Positions 47,801-58,690 of a stretch of 64,000 nt of DNA are shown in pieces. The stretch's first letter is position 1; every line of letters starts with the position of its first letter. Source of the stretch: Phorcus lineatus (Eukaryota > Mollusca > Gastropoda > Trochida > Trochidae). Made by a program: the position numbers and the translations under genes. Location: contig OV121081.1 in NCBI GenBank assembly GCA_921293015.1, forward strand, positions 45,223,877 to 45,287,876. Direction: 5' to 3'. The notes under the pieces are model-generated. The model made no database searches. It was not told the DNA's origin and saw only the letters and a program-made list of their open reading frames with translations.

Positions 47801-48549
47801 AATCTGTCGGTAATATGCTGCGTCATCGTGAGGGATTGAGTAAGAAAGGCCCAAAATGCATGTTACAAATGTTCCAGATCCCTAACATCTTTTATTCAGA
47901 AGTAATCCATATGTATATTGTTATATAAAGAGATTTACAATGATTAATTAACTTCATTTATAACATTTATTAGAGAAAACATATTCATTTTGAAATAGAA
48001 AGGTGTGTTTAGACATTGACAATTGAAAAGTTTATCAGTGTTTACAAGAGTTAAGCGGCAAACTCATTAATCATTTGCTTGTGCATGCCTGGGAAGACGT
48101 CAAGAAAATAGAAAAAGGCTTACTGGGCCATACTTCATTTCTATTATCAGAGTAAATTATGTGCGTCTGTGACAATAAAAGTAGGGATTCATGTATGTAT
48201 ATTCACAGGACACTGTCAATATTGTAACGAGATATCAAATAATCAACAATTTGTTTCTATGTTTGGATCTTCATGCCAGTCAATCAAATCATAGAATATT
48301 GATAAGTTTATTATCAGACGATACCTAATATTGATGGAGCATTTTCTATATGACATTATTTCAGCTGTCTGCACACTGCCTATTTTCGACCAGGCTTAAT
48401 CAAGACTCACCACAACTGGCTTGTTACCGATTTGCATCTGGAAAATAAGATTTCTACTATTATTAGAATAAAGTTGATGATAAAAGCAACTTGAACGAAG
48501 TATTTATTGAATCAAACACAACTACTGAAATGGTCTTGAATATTTTTTC
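44891..48549. other. 3.6 kb without a recognised gene
   Basis: AT-rich. It holds a possible Helitron-like terminus at 46465-46490 (listed separately) and a short hairpin GGGTAG-CAAAAA-CTACCC near 45987-46004. The short frames lack motifs. Confidence 0.4.
46465..46490 (-). other. Helitron-like 3' terminus (hairpin then CTAG/T)
   Basis: On the minus strand a 15-base hairpin, CTGCCCGAAGGGCAG, is followed after 7 bases by CTAG and then T. Helitrons end in CTRR preceded by a short GC-rich hairpin and insert between A and T. The 5' TC end was not located, and no Rep/helicase coding is present. Speculative. Confidence 0.25.
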
Positions 48550-48838
48550 CGGGCGGGATAGCGCAGTTTTTAGAACTTTCGGCTTCGGATCAAGAGCTCT
48601 TTGGTTCGAATGCCGCCAGGGGCTCGGCAACTTTGTCTCCAGTAGAGAACTGTTCCACACCCAATGAGGTTTGGGTGCAATGCTACACTGAATTCCAGTA
48701 CAGTAGCACACATTGTTCGCTAGTTCCAGCCGATGATCGCAAGTTTCACCGCAATGTTTAGCCAAAATTGTGTTGCAGGATTTCTCCCTGCAATAATACT
48801 TGCAGCCGCGATATAAGTGAAATATTCATCTTGCCTTA
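48550..48838 (+). mobile_element. tRNA-derived SINE, copy 2 (plus)
   Basis: Same family as 31993-32310, opposite orientation. The tRNA-like head GGGCGGGATAGCGCAG has a degenerate A box (TAGCGCAGTTT), and the B box GGTTCGAATGC is intact. The body has CAGGGGCTCGGCAACTTTGT and TTTGGGTGCAATGCTACACT. The 3' part AGCCGCGATATAAGTGAAAT is recognisable, but the GTGA tail is lost. It is more diverged than copy 1. The 100-codon minus frame across it is an artefact. Confidence 0.85.
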
Positions 48839-48839
48839 A

Positions 48840-50334
48840 TATTTCTTAATGTGTCAGTGAGGATGTCTACATCTAATATTCGGCAGATTGTTGCCTATTT
48901 CTATTGAATTTATTTTAGCGCCTTTTTGTGGGCTGCTGATATTCTGATATCTTAAAACAGAAATATAACGAATTCTTAACCAACAGCGACGTTTTGAGTT
49001 ATTTTTCATTCCTGACTTGTTCATATATAAAATGTCTTAAGCAGATCTGGATGTGGAATTCCTAATGGAGCATATACTAATTTTCTAATCTAACATTAAA
49101 GTAAATTCTTGCTGATCTGTGATCAATCTCATACTTCAAGTTTCAATTTTCATTATTCACAAAACACTTTTTTCAATAAACCGTTTCATATAGTGTTCAA
49201 AGAGCCATTTGAAAGTTTAAGTGTTTGATAAGTAACACAATGCTTCAATTAGCAAAAAAATATTTATCACGCGTCATTTTTCATACTACATATGATTTAG
49301 GCATCTGTCGTCGTATGTTGATATTGTACAACAATATTATTCAAACGTTTTATAAACTTATAATTTGATATATAGCATAATAATAGGAACATTCTCGTAA
49401 AGCCATTAATCTGTGCATAGAAAGTAATTTTGATCTCTGAAAAGTTTGTTTTTGTAGATAATTCAGCTTATGATAAAATACTTTCATGAAGAGATGTATC
49501 AGCAGGACGTTATATATATACTTGATAAAAGCACGTGGAACATTGTTCTCTTTAAGACAATATCTAGTACGAATCGTGATATACCGTTAGTACAGTATAT
49601 TTTTGACGTCTCTGATAATCTTTTAATATAGGTAGAAATATGTTCATTGACATAGAGATTGATCATCAAGCAGGAACCATGACATTTGAGTTGACCACAT
49701 TGTACCATAAACTACGCATATTGCCAATGATGATGTTACTGTTTTGAACATAATCTATCTCCTTCAACAGCGGCAATTCATCATATTCGGGACATCTTCC
49801 TATTTATGTTGTCAACCGGGTCTATGGCAGGGTTTATAAGATATTATTCAATTGCGTTACTCACACCGTTTTCATTTAGTAAGATTTCAATAAGGTAGTA
49901 GCAACCGGATAAGTTGTCCTAAAGGAACAACTGAAGTTTCATTTTATCACAAGAACAAAAGTTAATAAGAAACCCCCACAAATTTTCAAATATTACCTCG
50001 ACTACTAGGATTATCCAATAGTGTGCTAGGATGCGAATGTATACTACATCTTCTTACATTTTTAACAAATAATTCAAGGTACTGTGATATGGTACACATG
50101 ACTAACTTTTTGTTTAAGAATCACTACGTTGGTTTCCATGAAAACAACATAAGAAAAATACCACTTTCAATAGCATTCAAAATCTGTATATCATTATAAT
50201 TGAAGGATCCGTTGGCTCTTTAATAATGATACCTGGAGCGGGTAGCTGGATTCCATGAACACTTGGTTATTATTACGAATGATAAATTGCAATGAGTAAA
50301 TGAAATAACACTTAACAATTCAATGTTTATAAGA

Positions 50335-50377
<43 letters not shown>

Positions 50378-50849
50378 TTTCCAGACAATTGTTTTATATA
50401 TATATATTCCATGGAGCTAAAGTAAAGAAGAGGTCGGAAGTAAATGAAACAAGAGTTAATTTTGCCAAATACTACAGGAATGTCTAACATGAAATTGTTG
50501 ACTTTTCGAAAAATTTTGGGTAGATATAAATGGCTAGTTTGACTGAGCACTTCAGTAACAAATAACTTAATTGGATTTAATCATTGAAATAGTTTTTGAC
50601 TATTGGATTCAAATCAAAATAACACATTAGACATCTAGTTATAAAGATTCTTTAGCTACTGCTTCAGCTGCACATGTTAGATAAGTAAACATAAACCATG
50701 TTTATAAGACATGTGAATTTATTTAAAGAGTCTTAAATCATCAACGAAGGAATACGGATTTCTGAAATCATTATCAAATGATAGCCATATAATGACGTTT
50801 AACTGCAAAGCTTTTCTGGTGCTTATTTTGTACAGTGATGGCTTTTATA
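48840..50849. other. No gene recognised
   Basis: AT-rich. TA microsatellites at 50338-50408. Confidence 0.4.
50338..50408. repeat. (TA)n microsatellite, two runs
   Basis: TA runs at 50338-50375 and 50395-50408, separated by about 20 bases. Confidence 0.95.
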
Positions 50850-50995
50850 CCTTACTTGTAAAGAGCTAGTTTCTGTCTCATTGACCTTCTTTCCAGACAG
50901 CTGATCAGTCTGGAACTATGTCTGATACTGTAATACTATCCTCATTTGATCATACTTTATAGTTTGGGAAACAATAATGATGTGTTAGTTTCTTC
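50850..50995 (+). repeat. Dispersed module c, copy c1, with palindrome
   Basis: CCAGACAGCTGATCAGTCTG (50893-50912, palindromic arms CCAGAC/GTCTGG), AACTATGTCTGATACTGTAA, TCATTTGATCATACTTTA and GTGTTAGTTTCTT recur in order at 55125-55255. The core contains the E-box-like CAGCTG. Confidence 0.65.
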
Positions 50996-52329
50996 GCTGA
51001 GGTTATTAATATTGTGATTATGTTTAATGAGGTTGTGAAGGAGGTTTAGGGGAAGACGGTTCAGTACATGCATACTTTCCATATTTTCCAAAACTAGTTT
51101 TTTCCGTTTGCAATCTTGGTCTGCAGCAATTCAAAACAGCGTTCTACAAAAGCATCAAAATTTTTCAACAGTGTCTATATAAAGTTATTTCTCTAGAAAA
51201 CGTCTGTGCAGCAAAGGCATTTTTTAAAAATGGTTAAATATGTAAACAAAAGCAAGTTGCGTTTAGAGAACAAAATTATGTCAGTAAAGAAAACTATCAA
51301 AGCCACATGTTTTTTAACATTGTATGCCATATCATTGCCACGTAAGAATAACGTTTCTTGCTGAACGTTTTTAGATACTTTGATATTGAAATATCTTTTT
51401 TTTCACCTAAAGATATTAAATACTTTCTGTTAGCAGTAGGTCTTGTCAGCTATAAGATAACAATTGGCCATCAGCATAATGCTAACACAGACACAGAGAA
51501 TTGCGCGAAGAAATTACGGCAATTCCTGTAAATATCTAAGGCTTTAATCACGATAGAACATAAATATGTTGCTATAAAAATCACTGCTTAGGCACAACAC
51601 TTATAAAAGCATGAAAGTTCAATGCAATCTGATATTAAGATAAAAGTCAAGTGCAATAGGTTTCAGAAAAATATACTGAAGCAAGTGGAAATCAGGGTCA
51701 AACAGAGCTCAACAGGTCTACACCATTAAATAGATAAATCCCCACTTCCTTTTGTGCGTGAATCATGAACCTAGTCTCTATGTTAGGTGAAACATGTATG
51801 AAACTATAACTGCAAGTGCATCGTCTACTACGGCAATATACAATTAATGATAAGGGGTTCATGGTCGTATGTTTGGAGATGGTCAGTATACTGAATTAGG
51901 AATATTGTATTTTGCAATTACCTCTTTAGAATACAATGTCATTTTGCAATTCTTCAATTGCACGCATCGATATACGATATACCTCGATGAGTTTAAGGTA
52001 AATTGACACAAAAGGATTCCTCGAAAAGTTTCCGTCGATTGATTCGGTTTAAAATACTATGTTTTTAAATGAAAAGTTTACTTAGTAAACGTTATGATGG
52101 CGGATTCATACTCATGCCTGAGTTTAAAAAGTAAAACCATGTTACCTCATAATAATTTTCAAAGGAATGTCCAACAAATAACCTAGATTTTTCTATTGGT
52201 TTCAGCCCCTACAAATATTGAAAACACTATTCATTGTATTTTTCAATCTTAAACTATGACGAGTAATCGTGATATGTCATATTTTATATTTGCTTACATT
52301 TCTTATATTTGATTTAAGGTAAAATGGTA
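50996..52329. other. No gene recognised
   Basis: AT-rich spacer between module c1 and block B. Confidence 0.4.
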
Positions 52330-52740
52330 TATCTAAGTATGTTGACCATTACCCTTTATTTGTAAAGTGGGGAAATGAAATCAGGGTGGAAAATTGAAAG
52401 CTGCTGAATCATTAATGAAGAGTACCTACGGGGATATTAGATTTTCATTTGGTGTGCAATATCTAGTCACCTTCACCAAACAATTGTCTGCCTACACAAA
52501 TCAATTTATTTAAGTATTGGACTATTGTGGTACAAATTTGATACTGCACATTAAAAACAGGTACGTATCAACAACACTTCCTGGTTTAAATTGAATATAC
52601 ATGTACATTACATGAATTCAACAGCACATATACAAAAACAACAGGCAGAGAGTAATTTCTACATGTTGTAATAACGTGATATTATGACGCTATTTCAAAC
52701 TTACCTTGTTAATTCAATAGAATGCAGTAATGTCATTCTA
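52330..52740 (+). repeat. Dispersed module S, copy S5 (start of duplicated block B)
   Basis: GGAAATGAAATCAGGGTGG, GAAAGCTGCTGAATCATTA, GTGTGCAATATCTAGTCACC, AATTGTCTGCCTACACAAAT, GGCAGAGAGTAATTTCTACA. It is the counterpart of 39150-39550. Confidence 0.65.
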
Positions 52741-53454
52741 CACTATATCAAAAGACTGTTATATGAAATGAAATCAACATAACTATTGTAGTAATTAGTA
52801 ATAAAATACCCTAAACCTTTGAGAATAAAATATCATCAAATTGAAATGAATGAAAAATGATAATAAAGCCATAGTCTTTAATGAGTCCTTAAAACAAATT
52901 ACATAATTTAGTAGGTCGATGTAAGCAAAGTTGATTGTTTTGAATCCTAATTTGATTGGGCTCGGCATAACAGTTTTCGAGGAAGTAAACATGTTCTCAT
53001 ATTTACAATTGGTGCTATGAATTGACATTGATCTTGAGCGTAACACATTCTAAGGTTGCCTCAAAATCTTTTCGATCATACAATCACAAATTCAAGTCTC
53101 AATTAAATTTTGTGTAGAAAAATAAATTCGAGTCTGACATTGATCTTTCAAACTGAGTAAAAGAACAATATGAAATAGACTTATTGCTTTCTTTTCCGCT
53201 CAGTGCGGAAGATCAACCCCTGTTACCACGTTTAAAAGCATTGAACATTGGTTAGGAAAAGTGTTTTAATCAATCTGTCTGTTTCATTAAAATTACTGGT
53301 CATAACACAAAGCATAATCCTATATGAGCGACTTATCTGTATAGAGATATAATTTCTTATATGGTGTCATGTTGCAATGAAAAGTGATATGTAATTTGAG
53401 AATTTAAAAAAAATCTGATAGGTGTAGAAATTACGACTAATTAGAACTTTACAA

Positions 53455-53650
53455 GCTTTGTTTTAAGACAAATTTAACTATGAATCTTATAAAAACTATA
53501 AACAGTTGCAATGATTTCGATGCATGTATTCATTTGTTGTTTTGCCTGATTTTAATTTTTCCGTTCAATTTAATTTATCTGTTGTGAAATTAAGTTCGTT
53601 AATCTTTATAACATTATCTGTTACCACATATCAATCATATTTTTCATACG
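53455..53650 (+). repeat. Dispersed module m2, copy in block B
   Basis: TTTTAAGACAAATTTAACTA, CTTATAAAAACTATAAACAG, CCGTTCAATTTAATTTATCT, GTTGTGAAATTAAG. It is closest to 58503-58690 at its right half. Confidence 0.55.
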
Positions 53651-54345
53651 CTGCCCAAGGGCAAAATATCACTTTTTCATTGTCACGTCAAACAATGCTT
53701 TGATTCCAAATGTGACGACGGCAGGTAAACCGCCTAAGCTTGGAGGTTGATTTTATGAATTACATTTGATTCCGCGACTGCTGTAATATAGACAGAATAT
53801 CATATTCGTGCCCATAACATACTATGTTCACTACAATCCTTCCTAATAGTAAATTAGTTCTCGCTCTCGCTCCGAAAATACTAATATTCAGGCACTCATG
53901 TAGTAAACGTGATATGTCATGGACACTCATATGATAATTTCTACCTTTTCTATGTTTAACGTTGATCATTGAGACTTTCTATTTTTTATAGAACAAGACA
54001 ATCAAACTTGAGTATGGCCATTTCAGAGAAATAATCAATTTATCAATATGCAAGTAGGTATTCGTATTATTTGCAAATCAAACATAAGGGTTATATGAAT
54101 ATTATATCATTAGACAGTGTGAACTTTTACATCATTGTGTAATTTGATTTGTGATAGAAAAAACGTATTAGGGTACACGTCCAATCAAAATTTATACTTG
54201 CAATTGAAAACTTATGTGTACTTTTATTCGAGGATATTCAAACGTACCAAAATGTGGCCCACAGTCTTGCTTACTGTTGATAACTGATGTGATAAAATTC
54301 TGCCAACATTTGAGATCTAGAATATCTATAAGAGTGATTTTGATA

Positions 54346-54475
54346 ATGACTGACTGCGGCAACAGACTTTAAAGTCACCAACTTTAACAGGCTTCTTGTG
54401 ATCATTATGCAGAGTGAGTCATCAAAAGAAATTAATGTTAAATTTCTGTTGAGAAAGAATGGAAGAATTTTACAA
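54346..54475 (+). repeat. Dispersed module b, copy in block B
   Basis: TTGATAATGACTGACTGC, AACAGACTTTAAAGTCACC, GAGTCATCAAAAGAAATT, GAGAAAGAATGG. It is the counterpart of 41400-41545. Confidence 0.75.
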
Positions 54476-55124
54476 TTCTAAATTACAATGAATAAGTCGT
54501 AAAAGGAAGCGATTAATTTTCACACATTTTTCTTCTCTATTATCATTACCACGATTATCTGCTATTTTACAACGCACCTTTGTGTTTCACTCTCACCGAA
54601 TTGACTTACATGTATATAAACATTTAGAAATATGGAAAGTTATGAGAAAAACTTAAACCAGATTTAAACGTAGATTCATGTCAAAATGGTTAAACGAGCC
54701 AGCTGCTTTGCGATACTAAATATAAATATTGAAGTAATTGGATTCTTAAACTAATGTAGTGATAATGATAGGTAGAGATAGCAACGAGTACAGGAAAACA
54801 AGTTAAAATTCTAATTTTCAAAATAAAATTACATGAGTTTCTTGAAACTAAATTCGTGATCAAATTTGAAGAAAATGACACACATGTCAATTTTACCTAC
54901 ATATGAAGGTCTGATAAAAAGGGTTTACTTTTACAAAAGTAGTTAGATACTTAAGTCTATATAAACCGTCTTAAAGCTCGCAACAAAAGTCATCAATGAC
55001 ATGATTTCAAAATAATCATGTGTTTCTCGCATCGTATGTCTTGTATCTAAGAAACAAATTTATTTTGCACAGCAATCGCTTCTATACCATGCAGAGAAAC
55101 AACATTAAGAGAGAATGAAGTATC

Positions 55125-55255
55125 AAGTTTTTTCTCCTTAACATTTACCCAAGACAGCTGATCTGTCTAGAATAATGTCCGATACCTTAATATTGTCATG
55201 ATTTGATCATGCTTAATGGATTTGGGATTAATGATATGTGTATGTTTCTTTAACA
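55125..55255 (+). repeat. Dispersed module c, copy c2, with palindrome
   Basis: AGACAGCTGATCTGTCT (55152-55168, a palindrome), AATGTCCGATACCTTAATAT, TGATTTGATCATGCTTAATG, GTATGTTTCTTT. Compared with c1, the inner A/A mismatch of the palindrome is an A-T pair here. Confidence 0.6.
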
Positions 55256-56218
55256 GAAATAATTCATTTCAGGATGATAGGTTAAGTAGGGTTAATTAAC
55301 GAGGTATTTGGGATTAAAAAATTGAAACATTTTCAGATATGTGGATATCAATATACTTTAAAATTCAGTCATTATATGCTAAATTACTTTGCACCGAAAG
55401 CCATATCGATTTCTTTTCGTGGTGCTGACATCATGTCAAACTGACAGTTGTATATTCTTTTCTCCAAATGTCATTTTGAGTCTGATACTCAATCTTTTGA
55501 AAAAAACAAAAGCATCAAACAATTTCCTTTTCTCTGGACAGAATTTTAGGATTATTTAGGTATTTTTGGATTAAAAAATTAACTACCCTTCACCAATATA
55601 AACGTTGTATCAGCAATATTCAGTTGAGTAACAATCCCATAAAGATATTCAGCTCATAATTCTGTTAATGTATGACTTACATACAACAGCAGCATAAGTA
55701 AGCAGACCATTTGAGTAGACACATCGTATCCCTCATATCTGTCAATGTAAGATAATTGAAACGTTCATTATGCATGTCAGCAAGTTAATTGCTACGTATT
55801 TATTCAAAACGTTGCAAACACAAATGGCACTTTGCAAACCAATTTTTATTTTTCTTGAAGAAAACACATGCTTAGAATGCCGAGATTGCTCATTGTTCAT
55901 AAAAGTCTGATACAATATTTATCTTGTAAAAATTCTGTTTTAATGCCATATTTTATCTAATTAGCAAAATACATATTATAGATTGATGTAATCAAAGATC
56001 CAAAGTGAAAACAGAAGGCTAATAACCACACATTGACAACAATGAAAGATGACTGATGTTAGCTGCTAATTCAAAAGCATTGATTGGACCTAAACCGAAA
56101 AAAAAAACTACTTTACTGATCTGACAGCACATCATTCCTGATCACCATGTTGCATTGCACAATGAACATTAATGAAGCGTTTCAATTTGAATGAATGAAC
56201 AGTGCAAAACATAATACC
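55256..56218. other. No gene recognised
   Basis: AT-rich. No frame or repeat identified. Confidence 0.4.
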
Positions 56219-56345
56219 AATGATGATAATAATTTTGGTATCTATATAGTGCACATATCCACATCGAATGCATATTTGAAGCGCTCACTGAATTATTACC
56301 CTTGTCTAACCCAAGCAGCCATTACAACCTTCACCAAGTAGCCAA
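56219..56345 (-). mobile_element. CR1/L2-like retroposon tail, copy 2
   Basis: On the minus strand GCTTGGGTTAGACAAGGGTA is followed by AGTGAGCGCTTC, GTGGATATGTGCACTATATA and ATTATTATCATCA. The opening phrase matches GCTTGGTTAGACCAGGGTTA at 13619, so it is the same family as 13450-13770. Confidence 0.6.
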
Positions 56346-56349
56346 ATAG

Positions 56350-57306
56350 TAATGCTGAATGAAGTAATTAGACACCATTAGTTTCTCAACTCGTGTTGGT
56401 TTTGGAACACAGGTACAATTATTCTGAAATTGGAAAGGCGACCGCTTTCAAGTGCCATAACACAAAAAGATTCATTGGTCGTGCGGGAACCACAATCTAT
56501 GCAACCCATCAATGCAAATTTAAAGTTCCAGAAAGATAAATTAAAAAAAGATTTTGGGAGGAGTTGATTTAGACAGGTACCAATGTCCATGGACAGAAAA
56601 AATATGCTTTGAGGGCTTGCTCTATTCTAAAATAATATCAATTGAATTACATATAAATTTTTATTTATCGCTTTGCAAAATATAATTTTAATTATGAAGG
56701 TTAGGCAATTAAAATCAATATACCCTATAGGAACACATCTGAAATTGTTATAAACCACAGATAACTGTAATTTACCTTTGGAGCAATTGATATTTTCTTA
56801 CCAGCTTACCAACTGCAAAATGCTTCTCAAACAGTCATAAACCAATTGCTAATACTTGATCCAATAACCATTGACAATTATTGCTATATTTGAAATTTCA
56901 TTTCAACTGAGATAACAAGAAAAGTAATGTTCATAATGTAAAAGCAAATTTAAAGCAGTTTAAATTTCAGAAGCATTTCTATTACTTTTGGAATTTAAAG
57001 TCATAAATCTGTATTACTTACAGTTAAAAGACTAGTAATACTATTCAAATGTATTATCTTTACAAGGCAATACCTTAGACACACTACCTTTAAAAAGAAT
57101 TAATGACTATTTGCAAATGGGCTTTCCTTCAAAGAGGGCAAATAAATCCAATCCGAAATCGTAAAAGGAATTTCGTTTTAGTATCAGCAGCTATCTGGAA
57201 CATGTTGTCTTAATAGGGATGTAAATTTAAGACTCTAAGTTAACTCTGATGTCTAGACCTTTGGTTCAGATTTTAAGAGGTTGTCACATTAAATCTTAGA
57301 TCGTTT
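56350..57306. other. No gene recognised
   Basis: AT-rich. The minus frame at 56378-56590 (70 codons) has no recognisable motif. Confidence 0.4.
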
Positions 57307-57438
57307 GTCCAGGGGACTTTATCTTATTGTGCCCCTTCTCTTCGGAACAGTCTCCCATTTGAAATCATGAACTCTCCTTCTCAAGCTGTTTGTAAGTTGA
57401 AACTGAAGACTCATCTCTTCTTCATGTATTACTACTAA
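57307..57438 (+). pseudogene. CR1/L2/Jockey-type LINE ORF2, last 43 codons
   Basis: The plus frame reads through YCAPSLRNSLPFEIMNSPSQ, then a basic segment KLKLKTHLF, and stops at 57436-57438. The pattern (aromatic-Cys-Ala-Pro-x-Leu-x-Asn-Ser-Leu-Pro, then a 20-residue spacer and Lys-Leu-Lys-Thr-His-Leu-Phe) is the standard C-terminus of CR1/L2/Jockey-group reverse transcriptase proteins. Only this end survives, the usual outcome of 5' truncation. It is followed by an ATAATGATAATAAAAG untranslated segment and ATT repeats (to about 57542). Confidence 0.75.
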
Positions 57439-57507
57439 GAGCTACTTATAATAATGATAATAAAAGTATACAAATATAATTATTATCATTATTGCTGTTG
57501 CTACAAT

Positions 57508-57510
57508 TAC

Positions 57511-57542
<32 letters not shown>
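57508..57542. repeat. (TAT)n microsatellite, LINE tail
   Basis: About eleven ATT units ending the LINE fragment. Confidence 0.95.
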
Positions 57543-57545
<3 letters not shown>

Positions 57546-57734
57546 TCAAACGATGTTCATAAGTTGTCCGAGATATTTGATAGTCTCTGCATTCTAATAG
57601 CCTGTTTTTCCAATAAACCCGCTTGATTCATGACTTTTAATCAAAGAAATATGTTCTACCTTGAACTGTATTTGATGACCCTGGAAACGGGGAAACCCAT
57701 ATGAAGAGCAAAAAGCATCCTGCTAAATCAGCGT

Positions 57735-58015
57735 ATATGAATCCGTTCTCGATCCTTCTTCATATCCTGATCTCTTTCATGCCATATCCCTCCTATGGCT
57801 GGCGGCTTGATAGTCGTGGCTATGGTCACCTGTTATATTTTCAGCCAATAAAATGTCGTTAATGAAAGAGCTTGAAGCTACTAGCTTGAGGTCAGCGGAT
57901 TTTCTATCTGTTGCTGATTGCGAGTCGTCTCATTGGCTGGTTAAATAGCTAGCGTTACGAGGGTTTTGGCTTGAAAGAGATCAGGGTACTAGGAAGGAGC
58001 GAGGGCGACTCATAT
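57735..58015. mobile_element. MITE with about 60-bp terminal inverted repeats
   Basis: The left end, ATATGAATCCGTTCTCGATC continuing CTTCTTCATATCCTGATCTC, pairs with the right end (minus strand) ATATGAGTCGCCCTCGCTCC continuing TTCCTAGTACCCTGATCTC. The pairing then continues through TTTCATGCC against TTTCAAGCC and CCCTC. An inner inverted pair CAGCCAAT (57842) / ATTGGCTG (57935) suggests nested symmetry. About 280 bp, no coding capacity. The target duplication is unclear (TA or none). Confidence 0.7.
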
Positions 58016-58502
58016 CACTGATTAGTAGGATGATGCAAAGCAAATAGTATTACATTGCCCTTACACATGAATACAGCAAAATGTTTGTATGAATTTAGCT
58101 CTCAGTTATTATGTGTTTCAATCCTGAACATAAGTGCACCCAACGAGAACAGTAAACATGAGTGATTTAAAATCCACTTTATTCAGCTCCCTCGATCTTT
58201 TCATGCGCAATATATAACACACAATATTCTATGTCTCAACTTGTTAATATTTCCTCTCAATGTGGAAATGCCACAATTATCAATGTAGATCACTCCCTTA
58301 TATAATTTCTGAGTTGCATTGTTAATTATCACAGACTTTTTGTCCAGGAAGCCTCTAGGAAAGAGTGTCTGTGATGTTTCCAACTACAATGGACATGGCT
58401 ACAAATTAATTTAGACTTATATTCGTGACACAGAGGTAAATTGATGTTAACAAGGTGTCACGGGATGTTCATTCTTTACCATAATAGAATTAAAATGATT
58501 GA
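58016..58502. other. No gene recognised
   Basis: AT-rich sequence between the MITE and module m2. Confidence 0.4.
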
Positions 58503-58690
58503 AACGTTGAGTTTAGATACATTTAACAGTGCATCCTATAAACTCAAAACAACCTGGCTTGATAAAGATAATGTTAGACAGGTAAGAAATGCGAAGAAAT
58601 CGCGTGTCCATAGTTATTTTTATTTCAAGGAAGACTGATTGAAGTTGTCCGTTCGATTTAATGTATCTGTAGTGAAACTTAGCTGTCTGA
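58503..58690 (+). repeat. Dispersed module m2, third copy
   Basis: AACGTTGAGTTTAGATACAT, TTAACAGTGCATCCTATAAA, TTGTCCGTTCGATTTAATGT, CTGTAGTGAAACTTAG. It matches block A at its left part and block B at its right part, which ties the three together. A 65-codon frame at 58441 overlaps it but is not conserved. Confidence 0.65.

Noticed and set aside
48463-48765. 100-codon minus frame with several Cys and Trp
   Set aside because: It runs antisense through the tRNA-derived SINE. The apparent protein character comes from the GC-rich SINE body.
39150-54480. CRISPR-like or satellite array
   Set aside because: The copies are few, long, irregularly spaced and diverged, and the window is eukaryotic.
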